Translations under genes and position numbers: made by a program | Assembly (NCBI GenBank): GCA_027371655.1 | Contig: DAHXMR010000008.1 | Location: 1 to 5,395 of the forward strand | Direction: 5' to 3' | Source: Microcaldota archaeon | Lineage (GTDB): Archaea; Micrarchaeota; Micrarchaeia; Norongarragalinales; CAINOH01 | Length of the DNA stretch: 5,395 nt | Part shown: in pieces, positions 1-4,088 of the stretch | How positions within the stretch are numbered: the stretch's first letter is position 1 | Layout of the letters: the number at the start of each line of letters is the position of its first letter | Notes under the pieces: model-generated | What the model saw: only the letters and a program-made list of their open reading frames with translations | What the model was told of the DNA's origin: nothing | The model's database searches: none

Positions 1-1
1 A

Positions 2-316
2 ACCGTCGAAGAAGGCGCGCAGCTTGCCGCGTACGGCCCCACGGCAGTCGCTGTCGAGCCGCCCGAACTCATCGGAAGCGGAATTTCAGTAAGTAGCGCA
101 AAGCCCGAAATCGTCTCGGACGCGGTGAAAAAAATCAAGGCAGCCGACCCTCGCGTAATCGTCCTTGTTGGCGCCGGGATAAGCAACGCGCACGACGTGG
201 AAAAGGCAATCGAACTTGGCGCGGGCGGCGTGCTGCTTGCAAGCGCGTTTGTGAAGGCGCAGGACCCCCACGGCCTGCTCAAGTCGATGGCACAGGGGCT
301 TGAAAAACGCCAATAG
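2..316 (+). CDS. tpiA: Triose-phosphate isomerase, archaeal type, C-terminal half (5' end outside window)
   Basis: The frame is open from base 2 and ends at TAG 314-316, giving 104 residues. The enzyme interconverts dihydroxyacetone phosphate and glyceraldehyde 3-phosphate in the cytoplasm (glycolysis and gluconeogenesis). The visible part carries AVEPPELIGSGISV, in which the Glu of VEPPELIG (codon at 56-58) is the catalytic base and the following residues form the phosphate-gripping loop 6. It then has LVGAGISNAHDVEKAIELG and GGVLLASAFVKAQDP, the two C-terminal phosphate-binding strands of the barrel. Archaeal enzymes are about 220-230 residues long, shorter than bacterial ones, so roughly the first half is missing because of the window edge. 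The AGGAGG ribosome site of the next gene overlaps its stop codon, so the two are very probably cotranscribed. Family assignment is firm; the upstream half cannot be judged. Confidence 0.95.
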   Translation, partial: TVEEGAQLAAYGPTAVAVEPPELIGSGISVSSAKPEIVSDAVKKIKAADPRVIVLVGAGISNAHDVEKAIELGAGGVLLASAFVKAQDPHGLLKSMAQGLEKRQ

Positions 317-320
317 GAGG
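315..320 (+). promoter_or_regulatory. Shine-Dalgarno site AGGAGG deciding the start of the channel gene
   Basis: AGGAGG overlaps the last two bases of the tpiA stop codon and lies 12 bases before ATG 333. It favours that ATG over the in-frame TTG at 300, which lies upstream of the site. The overlap suggests translation of the two genes is linked. Confidence 0.75.
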
Positions 321-332
321 CAACACGCCAAA

Positions 333-1331
333 ATGGCAACCATAACGATTAAACGCATTTTCGTTTTTCTGGCAGTCGCCGCTATTATCGCCTACGCATA
401 CGCACGCCTGCCCACGATAAGCAACGCGCAGGACGCGTTCGGCTCCATAGTCCCCGGAATAATGGAAGCACTGACTGCCTTGCTCCTGGCCTGGGCTTTC
501 CTGCGCATCACCAAGCCCGCAGTGGAAAAAATGGCGATGCGGGCGCTCGCACGCCGCGAGGACGCGCAGCAGATGGCCGGCGCGTACAATTACGCCGTAT
601 GGTTCCTTGCGATAATGCTGCTTGTAAGCCACCTAAGCGGGGGATTGTCCTCGCTCAGCACGTTCCTGGGATTGTTCACCGCGGGCCTTGCATTCGCGCT
701 GCAACAGCCGCTCCTCAATGTCGTGGGCTGGATCACAATCGTATTCAGCAAGCCCTTCCGCGTGGGCGACCGCATCACCATAGGCCAAACCAAGGGCGAC
801 GTCATTGGAATACGCCTGTTCTACACCATCCTCGAAGAATTCGGAGGCGAACTCGGGGGCGAGGAGCCAACCGGCAAGACAATCACCGTGCCAAACTCGA
901 CGATTTTGCAGCAGCCGGTTGCAAACTACACCTCCGCCAACCCCTATTTGTGGGACGAAGCGCTTGTCAGCGTAACATACGAAAGCGACATCAACCTCGC
1001 CCGCAAAATTTTGGAAAACTCGGCAAAAAACGTGCTTGGGGGCACGATGAAAAAGGCAAGCCAGTCCCTGCGCGAATTCTACGAGGAAAGCGGCCTGGAA
1101 CAATACCTGTACGACGAGCCGCAAATCCGCGTGGAATTGGGCGCCTCCTCGGTGGACATGCGCGTGCGCTACCTGTGCGATGCAAGGCTCAAGCGCCTGA
1201 CGAAAAGCAACATCCTCTCCAAAGTGCTCGAAGAGTTCGGCGCGAAGAAAAACAGGAATAGAGTGGAAATCGCCTACCCCCACACGCAGGTAGTGTTCGG
1301 GAAAAACGCGAAGGAAACGAAAAACCGATAA
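333..1331 (+). CDS. mscS: MscS-family small-conductance mechanosensitive ion channel
   Basis: This is a 332-residue membrane protein that would open under membrane tension and release solutes during hypo-osmotic shock. Hydrophobic segments lie near residues 9-24, 39-57 and 86-101. They are followed by the pore helix and signature LGLFTAGLAFALQQPLLNVVGWITIVFSKPFRVGDRITIG (about 112-151). That signature is the TM3/beta-domain junction typical of MscS, with the conserved pattern KPF-VGD-I. The rest is the soluble cytoplasmic domain, with VPNSTI and VTYESD matching the beta and alpha/beta parts of the family. The length is close to that of E. coli MscS (286 residues) and of archaeal MscMJ-type channels. 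The start is ATG 333, with AGGAGG 12 bases upstream; a TTG at 300 would add 11 residues but lies before the ribosome site. It follows tpiA by 16 bases in the same orientation. No functional link with tpiA is implied beyond the shared transcript. Confidence 0.93.
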   Translation: MATITIKRIFVFLAVAAIIAYAYARLPTISNAQDAFGSIVPGIMEALTALLLAWAFLRITKPAVEKMAMRALARREDAQQMAGAYNYAVWFLAIMLLVSHLSGGLSSLSTFLGLFTAGLAFALQQPLLNVVGWITIVFSKPFRVGDRITIGQTKGDVIGIRLFYTILEEFGGELGGEEPTGKTITVPNSTILQQPVANYTSANPYLWDEALVSVTYESDINLARKILENSAKNVLGGTMKKASQSLREFYEESGLEQYLYDEPQIRVELGASSVDMRVRYLCDARLKRLTKSNILSKVLEEFGAKKNRNRVEIAYPHTQVVFGKNAKETKNR

Positions 1332-1340
1332 GCCGAACGT

Positions 1341-1348
1341 TTTAAATA
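1341..1348 (+). promoter_or_regulatory. Archaeal TATA box TTTAAATA
   Basis: TTTAAATA begins 9 bases after the channel-gene stop, inside GAACGTTTTAAATACATATG. Transcription would be expected to start about 22-27 bases downstream, near 1370, leaving a leader of roughly 20-25 bases before TTG 1395. It is the best match to the archaeal TATA consensus in the window. It probably drives the DUF4258-like gene and perhaps the genes after it. Confidence 0.65.
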
Positions 1349-1386
1349 CATATGCCAACAACATATGTTACAAACATATGCGTGAA
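1348..1386 (+). repeat. Three 13-base direct repeats with ACATATG, operator-like
   Basis: ACATATG occurs at 1348-1354, 1361-1367 and 1374-1380, exactly 13 bases apart. The units are ACATATGCCAACA, ACATATGTTACAA and ACATATGCGTGAA. The core CATATG is itself a palindrome. The repeats start at the last base of the TATA box and run across the expected transcription start, a position where a bound protein would block initiation. AACGTT at 1336-1341 and ACATATG here also appear in the dyads at 3306-3321 and 3435-3450, so one regulator may read both. That last step is inference. Confidence 0.6.
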
Positions 1387-1394
1387 GCTGTTTC

Positions 1395-1697
1395 TTGGAG
1401 GATTACGGCACTTATCCTCGCTGGAAGGACTTGCCAGTCGTGCCAAGCCACGCTGCAGCGCGGGAAATGCTTGAAGAGGGTTTGAATTCGGCGGATATAG
1501 CCCAAGTGCTTGAAGAAGGCAAGGAAACAGACGAAAAGCGCGCCGAAGGAATCGTGGAAAAAACCCTCGGAAAAGGGGAAACCTCGATAAAGGCCGTTGT
1601 CGCGCTTTCGCACAACAATTTTTTCGGAACGGATTATTGGGTCAAAGACCCACGGCTGAAGCCGTTGCAAACGTTTTCGTTTGCAAATCATCGGTAA
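1395..1697 (+). CDS. Small DUF4258-like protein, C-terminus altered; possible toxin-like protein
   Basis: This 100-residue ORF has the layout DYGTYPRWKDLPVVPSHAAAREMLEEGLNSADIAQVLEEG, then EKTLGKGETSIKAVVALSHNNFFGTDYWV. It resembles the archaeal DUF4258-type pattern (a His-helix-turn-helix start, a connecting loop, then TIK-VVV strands and an aromatic-Trp end). Such proteins are often placed with RelE/BrnT-like toxins, but activity is not proven for this branch. From codon 82 (about base 1638) the frame runs through perfect hairpins (WVKDPRLKPLQTFSFANHR), so the native C-terminus appears replaced. The start is uncertain. TTG 1395 has GGAGG inside it rather than before it. ATG 1378 is in another frame and reads only 35 codons, so a one-base deletion near 1380-1394 is possible. 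The gene may be functional with an unusual start and end, or it may be a decaying gene. Confidence 0.55.
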   Translation: MEDYGTYPRWKDLPVVPSHAAAREMLEEGLNSADIAQVLEEGKETDEKRAEGIVEKTLGKGETSIKAVVALSHNNFFGTDYWVKDPRLKPLQTFSFANHR

Positions 1698-1846
1698 CAA
1701 CCGATGTATTGGGCGTGTCTGCATTTCAGGCAAAAGCCCAAACGTTTTCCACGGTGCGCCCTTTCCCCTGTTTGAAAAGCAGGGGATTGTGCGCTTCCGC
1801 GCACAAATCTTCGAACAACGGTTCGAAGTATTTTTGCGCACCGTGG
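1638..1846. repeat. Array of back-to-back perfect hairpins (structured RNA or DNA element)
   Basis: Almost every base from 1638 to 1846 lies in an inverted repeat with a loop of a few bases. TGGGTC-AAA-GACCCA spans 1638-1652 and CGGC-TGAA-GCCG spans 1653-1664. TTGCAAACG-TTTT-CGTTTGCAA spans 1665-1686, and CATCGGT-AACA-ACCGATG spans 1689-1706. TTGGGC...GCCCAA (1709-1714/1736-1741) encloses GTCTG/CAGGC (1717-1721/1727-1731). The four-way fold at 1749-1846 follows. A weaker hairpin sits just before at 1596-1616 (GTTGT/ACAAC enclosing GCG/CGC), and AGGGC-AAT-GCCCT follows at 1942-1954. Loops and stem sequences all differ, so this is not a tandem direct repeat. It overlaps the 3' end of the DUF4258-like gene and fills most of the space before mntA. 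Strand and function cannot be told from sequence. Confidence 0.75.
1749..1846. ncRNA. Four-way-junction (cloverleaf-like) element upstream of mntA-hepT, candidate RNA
   Basis: An 11-bp perfect closing stem (CCACGGTGCGC 1749-1759 with GCGCACCGTGG 1836-1846) encloses three perfect or near-perfect hairpins. P2 is 1765-1773/1777-1785 (CCCCTG paired with CAGGGG, then one T-G wobble and two T-A pairs). P3 is TTGTGCGC 1787-1794/1799-1806 with loop TTCC. P4 is CTTCGAAC 1809-1816/1821-1828 with loop AACG. Joining segments are short (CCTTT, A, AT, TATTTTT). The 98 bases form a cloverleaf shape but are not a tRNA: there is no 7-bp acceptor, anticodon arm or T-loop in the right place. I do not recognise a known RNA family. 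It lies about 150 bases before mntA and might act as a leader structure, a small RNA, or a DNA cruciform. Confidence 0.5.
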
Positions 1847-1933
1847 GTCTTTGTAAATATTGGTTTGGATTGCGCTCAAGGCTTTCGCCAGTTTGGAAGC
1901 CGGCTGCGCCCGATTCTTGGCAAGGGGAAATGG

Positions 1934-1940
1934 TTTTAAT
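1934..1940 (+). promoter_or_regulatory. Weak TATA-like box TTTTAAT before mntA
   Basis: TTTTAAT lies 53 bases before ATG 1994, so transcription could start near 1963 and give a leader of about 30 bases. A second candidate, TGTAAATATT at 1852-1861, lies just after the four-way fold. GAAGG at 1982-1986, 7 bases before the ATG, is the likely ribosome site. All are moderate matches; mntA might instead be read from the promoter at 1341. Confidence 0.3.
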
Positions 1941-1993
1941 GAGGGCAATGCCCTAAACGTACAAGCGGTTTTTGGAAGCAAGAAGGCGGTTTT

Positions 1994-2275
1994 ATGGATG
2001 CTCGAATGATCAAACGCAGGGTGCTGCCTGTTCTCAGGAAGTACCACGTAACAAAGGCCGGCCTGTTCGGCTCGGCGGCGCGCGGCCAAATGAAGGGAAC
2101 AAGCGACGTTGACTTGCTTGTAAAGCTTCCACGCAAATCAAGCCTCTTCGATTTCATCAAGCTCAAAATGGACTTGGAAACCGCGCTGGGAAAGGAAGCG
2201 GACGTGGTCGAATACGAGTGCGTCAAACCGCGCTTGAAGAAAAGGATACTCGGCGAGGAGGTAAGCCTTTTGTGA
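1994..2275 (+). CDS. mntA: MntA-type minimal nucleotidyltransferase, antitoxin of the MNT-HEPN pair
   Basis: This 93-residue cytoplasmic protein is about the full length of the minimal nucleotidyltransferase family (DNA polymerase beta fold). It carries GLFGSAARG at residues 23-31 and SDVDLLV at 37-43, giving the exact GS-X10-DXD metal and nucleotide site (G26, S27, D38, D40). A third acidic residue is probably D70 in EADVVEYE. In characterised MntA-HepT systems MntA transfers AMP units from ATP to a tyrosine of the HEPN partner, inactivating the RNase. All catalytic residues are present, so it should be active. It starts at ATG 1994 with a GAAGG site, and its stop TGA overlaps the GTG start of hepT by four bases (GTGA). 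This tight coupling is usual for the pair. The identification rests on motif and neighbour and is firm; that it acts as an antitoxin here is inferred from the family. Confidence 0.93.
   Translation: MDARMIKRRVLPVLRKYHVTKAGLFGSAARGQMKGTSDVDLLVKLPRKSSLFDFIKLKMDLETALGKEADVVEYECVKPRLKKRILGEEVSLL
2255..2262 (+). promoter_or_regulatory. Shine-Dalgarno GAGGAGGT deciding the hepT start
   Basis: A strong ribosome site inside the last codons of mntA lies nine bases before GTG 2272. It supports this GTG over any in-frame start further upstream, which would overlap mntA more deeply and lacks such a site. Confidence 0.75.
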
Positions 2276-2640
2276 AACGCGACTATGCCACGTACCTGGA
2301 CGACGTGACGGAAAGCATCGGCAAGATAGATGAGTACACGCGCGGCATAGGCTTCGAGGAGTTCCAGCGCGACAGCACCATCCAAGACGCAGTGCTGCGC
2401 AGGATGGAAATAATCGGCGAAGCGGTAAAGCACATTCCCCTTCAAATAAGGCAGGCAAATCCCGAAGTGCCCTGGCGCGAAATAGCGGGCTTGCGCGATG
2501 TGCTCATTCACGGCTATTTTTCGGTGAACACGCAACGGGTTTGGAATACCGTCAAAAATGACTTGCCCGAATTCAAAAAGGCAATACGCCGCATATACGC
2601 CGAACTTGGGAAAAAACCCCTGCCGAGAAGCAAGCCCTAG
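2272..2640 (+). CDS. hepT: HepT-type HEPN domain RNase toxin (DUF86), partner of MntA
   Basis: This 122-residue all-helical HEPN protein is full length for HepT (DUF86). Landmarks are MKRDYATYLDDVTESIGKIDEYT (helix 1), RRMEIIGEAVKHIP (helix 2, residues 43-56, typical of DUF86) and WREIAGLRDVLIHGYF (68-83). The last holds the RX4HXY catalytic motif as R75, H80 and Y82. Known HepT proteins are metal-independent RNases acting on tRNA or mRNA and working as dimers. The tyrosine of this motif is the residue AMPylated by MntA. All three residues are intact, so an active toxin is expected. GTG 2272 is chosen because of GAGGAGGT nine bases upstream and the GTGA overlap with the mntA stop. Its TAG stop shares the palindrome CTAG (2637-2640) with the stop of the convergent gene on the other strand. 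Target RNA cannot be read from sequence. Confidence 0.93.
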   Translation: MKRDYATYLDDVTESIGKIDEYTRGIGFEEFQRDSTIQDAVLRRMEIIGEAVKHIPLQIRQANPEVPWREIAGLRDVLIHGYFSVNTQRVWNTVKNDLPEFKKAIRRIYAELGKKPLPRSKP

Positions 2641-3182
2641 CGCCGCCTTTGCGCCCTGCCGGTCGTTGCAAGCTTTATGTGCGGCCAAACTTTGCGCAAA
2701 GCTTCAGCGTTGGGGACTTTCAGCTCGTTGCTCCAAATTTCAAGCGCAGAAATGCCATCAATCGTCACCTTTTTTCCGCGCGGGGGCACTGCCAGCACCG
2801 TTGCGTGCCCGGCAGCTCTCAACTTTTCTTCGGTTCCAGCCACGTCGATGGGATTGTGGAAAATTACCGAAACAACCCGCCAGTCGAAGACTTTCTCAAC
2901 AGCAAGCACGGTCGGCCCGTTTACCTGAATGCGATAACGATAAGACACGCTGCCCGGCGGATGCGCTCGTATCCCAACTGCCGCCAAATCCACCGTGTTT
3001 CTCCGATTCGCACCCAAACTTTTGGCATAATTCTTGAAGTCTTTTGGCACTATTTTTCCAGAGTTAAACGCGTCCTCCAAGCGCCCGTTGTGCACGCCAG
3101 CCTTCTTCAAAATAGCCGGAGAAAACGCCTCAAACGTGCTTATTGCCCGCACAACCCTTTCAAGTTCCTTGCCAAACGCCAC
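2637..3182 (-). CDS. Hypothetical protein, 181 residues, not recognised
   Basis: This is a soluble-looking 181-residue protein without signal peptide or membrane segment. I recognise no family. Residues 5-60 look helical (ELERVVRAISTFEAFSPAILKKAG, LEDAFNSG, PKDFKNYAKSLG). Residues 79-133 look like alternating strands (VSYRYRIQV, PTVLAVEKVFDWRVVSVIFHN, HATVLAVPP). The end, ALRKVWPHIKLATTGRAQRRR, is basic and could touch nucleic acid. The start is a GTG at 3180-3182 without a clear ribosome site, fitting a short leader; GTG about 10 codons further in is an alternative. It is convergent with hepT, with the two stops sharing CTAG, so read-through from either side gives antisense RNA. A dyad site (3213-3228) lies 30 bases upstream of its start, suggesting control by the factor that reads the other dyads. 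It is judged real from length and composition rather than homology. Confidence 0.65.
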   Translation of the reverse strand: MAFGKELERVVRAISTFEAFSPAILKKAGVHNGRLEDAFNSGKIVPKDFKNYAKSLGANRRNTVDLAAVGIRAHPPGSVSYRYRIQVNGPTVLAVEKVFDWRVVSVIFHNPIDVAGTEEKLRAAGHATVLAVPPRGKKVTIDGISALEIWSNELKVPNAEALRKVWPHIKLATTGRAQRRR

Positions 3183-3212
3183 AAAAAATCAACTCAACCC
3201 AAAAAACCAACG

Positions 3213-3228
3213 TTCATACCTATCAGAA
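3213..3228. promoter_or_regulatory. Dyad site 1, operator-like (TTCATA-CCTA-TCAGAA)
   Basis: The left half is perfect and preceded by AACG; the right half matches TATGAA at four of six bases. It lies 30 bases upstream of the GTG start at 3182 on the - strand. A/T-rich AATAGATAAT (3232-3241, - strand) is a possible TATA element just beyond, so the site would cover the transcription start. Confidence 0.5.
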
Positions 3229-3261
3229 CGATTATCTATTTTTCAGCCCTTCGTTTTTTAG

Positions 3262-3277
3262 TTCATACCAATATGAT
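3262..3277. promoter_or_regulatory. Dyad site 2 (TTCATA-CCAA-TATGAT)
   Basis: Eleven of the 12 half-site bases fit TTCATA-N4-TATGAA. The flank TTTAG replaces the AAACG seen at other copies and is shared with site 8 (5213). It lies 80 bases upstream of the 181-residue gene and could act with site 1. Confidence 0.5.
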
Positions 3278-3305
3278 TTTTCTGGCACCATCACTTTTGC
3301 CGCCC

Positions 3306-3321
3306 TTCTTACACATATGAA
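3306..3321. promoter_or_regulatory. Dyad site 3 (TTCTTA-CACA-TATGAA)
   Basis: This 16-base site is identical to site 5 and has one mismatch to the dyad. On its right it carries CGTTTG, so ATGAACGTTTG (3317-3327) is identical to the same word at sites 4 and 7. Confidence 0.5.
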
Positions 3322-3396
3322 CGTTTGGGAGGTGTTGCACAAAGGGCAATGGTAAGCGCCATCTCGAGGCCCAAAGAAAGCCAACACCCACAAATC

Positions 3397-3412
3397 AACA
3401 TACAAGTATGAA
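3397..3412. promoter_or_regulatory. Dyad site 4 (AACATA-CAAG-TATGAA)
   Basis: The right half is perfect and followed by CGTTTG. The left half matches TTCATA at four of six bases. The CAAG centre is the same as in site 7. Confidence 0.45.
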
Positions 3413-3434
3413 CGTTTGTTTCACATCCCATTGG

Positions 3435-3450
3435 TTCTTACACATATGAA
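3435..3450. promoter_or_regulatory. Dyad site 5 (TTCTTA-CACA-TATGAA)
   Basis: This is an exact 16-base copy of site 3, 129 bases away. The right flank differs (AACTG rather than CGTTT), so conservation stops at the dyad edge, as expected of a binding site rather than a longer duplication. Confidence 0.5.
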
Positions 3451-3557
3451 AACTGTTTTTTGAGCGCCATAATTTTTTCATCCAAAAACCAAACCCGCCC
3501 TTTGGCCGGCAAACCCACAAATTTGCAAAAATGCAACCAACTCAAATCAACCAGCCA

Positions 3558-3576
3558 CCCACAACCCACCCGTCCC
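3558..3576 (-). other. G-quadruplex motif on the - strand
   Basis: Read on the - strand, this is GGGACGGGTGGGTTGTGGG: four G3 runs with loops of 2, 1 and 4 bases. It fits the standard G-quadruplex pattern. It lies within a strongly strand-biased segment (G+T-rich on this strand) where no gene is seen. Confidence 0.55.
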
Positions 3577-3600
3577 GCGCAAAACCAAGCCCAAAAAGCC

Positions 3601-3624
3601 AATTATGCCAAATTTGCCATAATT
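3601..3624. repeat. Imperfect hairpin AATTATG...CATAATT
   Basis: AATTATG (3601-3607) and CATAATT (3618-3624) are inverted around CCAAATTTGC, which adds a few inner pairs after one mismatch. It could be a site or a weak terminator. Confidence 0.35.
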
Positions 3625-3682
3625 AAGGCTTAATCAGGCAGTTTACGCGTTTAGGTATACCCTGCAAGGATAAAGATGCCTG

Positions 3683-3698
3683 AAGAAAACAAAATAAA
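3683..3698 (-). terminator. T-rich tract after the 105-residue gene
   Basis: On the - strand this reads TTTATTTTGTTTTCTT and lies 20 bases past the stop at 3718. Archaeal transcription commonly ends in such T-rich tracts without a hairpin. The evidence is composition and position only. Confidence 0.35.
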
Positions 3699-3700
3699 CG

Positions 3701-3716
3701 TTCATACAAATACGAA
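3701..3716. promoter_or_regulatory. Dyad site 6 (TTCATA-CAAA-TACGAA)
   Basis: Eleven of the 12 half-site bases match, with AAACG on the left. It lies immediately downstream of the stop of the 105-residue gene, so it is not an obvious promoter site for any gene seen here. Confidence 0.5.
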
Positions 3717-3717
3717 A

Positions 3718-4035
3718 CTAATTTTTTGTGCGGCTGAAAAACTTTTTTATGGCACCGGGATTGACATCGCCCTTCAATTTGAGGTACATCTTTTCAGTCG
3801 GGTGCTGTTCCACAAGCTCATTCATCCCGTCGGCTGACAAAAGCCGTTCCACGGAATCCTTTCCCAGCCTTTCCCCGAAAAATTCCTTCAACGTTGAAAC
3901 GTGGGTGACCCCCGTGCCATTTTTGGCAAGATGCAACAGGAACGCGCCGCGGCCGGAATCAAGCTTTTTGTCCGCACGCAACCCGTGCAAAACACCATGA
4001 ACCTCGGCGTCAGGCCTGAAAGAACGCTTAGGCAT
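3718..4035 (-). CDS. Hypothetical protein, 105 residues, not recognised
   Basis: This is a small soluble basic protein: MPKRSFRPDAEVHGVLHGLR, LDSGRGAFLLHLAKNGTGVTHVSTLKEFFGERLG, DSVERLLSADGMNELVEQHPTEKMYLKL, ending GAIKKFFSRTKN. It looks mainly helical. The segment at residues 42-75 (GVTHVSTLKEFFGERLGKDSVERLLSADG) could hold a helix-turn-helix, but this is only an impression. I recognise no family. ATG 4035 is preferred over an in-frame TTG-type start eight codons upstream because it follows an A/T-rich leader with GGTGG about 10 bases upstream. Dyad site 7 lies 26 bases before the start, close to the spacing at the 181-residue gene, so both may belong to one regulon. It follows the 149-residue gene by 53 bases on the same strand. 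Confidence 0.6.
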   Translation of the reverse strand: MPKRSFRPDAEVHGVLHGLRADKKLDSGRGAFLLHLAKNGTGVTHVSTLKEFFGERLGKDSVERLLSADGMNELVEQHPTEKMYLKLKGDVNPGAIKKFFSRTKN

Positions 4036-4061
4036 AATTCCAAAACCACCAAAAAACAATA

Positions 4062-4077
4062 TTCATACAAGAATGAA
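4062..4077. promoter_or_regulatory. Dyad site 7 (TTCATA-CAAG-AATGAA), operator-like
   Basis: Eleven of the 12 half-site bases fit the dyad, and CGTTTG follows on the right as at sites 3 and 4. It lies between the 149-residue gene and ATG 4035 (both - strand), where it would overlap the start of a transcript for the second gene. Confidence 0.55.
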
Positions 4078-4088
4078 CGTTTGCAGGG

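Larger units (their letters stand above)
3183..3717. other. 535-base intergenic region, A/T-rich, with six dyad sites
   Basis: I find no convincing gene here; open frames are short and read through repeats. It holds dyads at 3213, 3262, 3306, 3397, 3435 and 3701. A nearly G-free, A+C-rich stretch (about 3484-3600 on the + strand) contains a G-quadruplex motif on the - strand. An imperfect hairpin lies at 3601-3624. TCAGGCA 3634-3640 and TGCCTGA 3677-3683 form a widely spaced inverted repeat. Tiny frames starting inside the dyads (for example ATG at 3317 and 3408, 12-13 codons) are probably chance. Confidence 0.6.

Noticed and set aside
633..1364. Long - strand open frame of 243 codons opposite the channel gene
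   Set aside because: It is a shadow of the MscS frame, a common effect of GC-biased codons; the + strand product has clear MscS signatures.
1749..1846. tRNA gene, because of the cloverleaf shape and a GTTCGAA word
   Set aside because: The closing stem is 11 bp, no anticodon arm has a 7-base loop, and GTTCGAA lies in a stem strand, not in a T-loop.
1637..1956. Two overlapping open frames of 91 and 100 codons on the + strand, and one of 133 on the - strand (to 2089)
   Set aside because: They run through the hairpin array or antisense to mntA, have no recognisable domains, and the composition follows the inverted repeats.
3306..3450. CRISPR array suggested by repeated 16-base units
   Set aside because: Only two units are identical, repeats are too short, spacers differ in length, and no cas gene is present.
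3317..3459. Tiny leaderless ORFs beginning in dyads (MNVWEVLHKGQW, MNVCFTSHWFLHI, MKTVF)
   Set aside because: The ATG is part of the TATGAA half-site and the codons after MNV differ, so the likeness comes from the binding motif.
3676..3837. Small + strand ORF beginning ATGCCTGAAGAAAAC, with AAGGA upstream
   Set aside because: It runs antisense through the 105-residue gene, and its residues resemble no protein.
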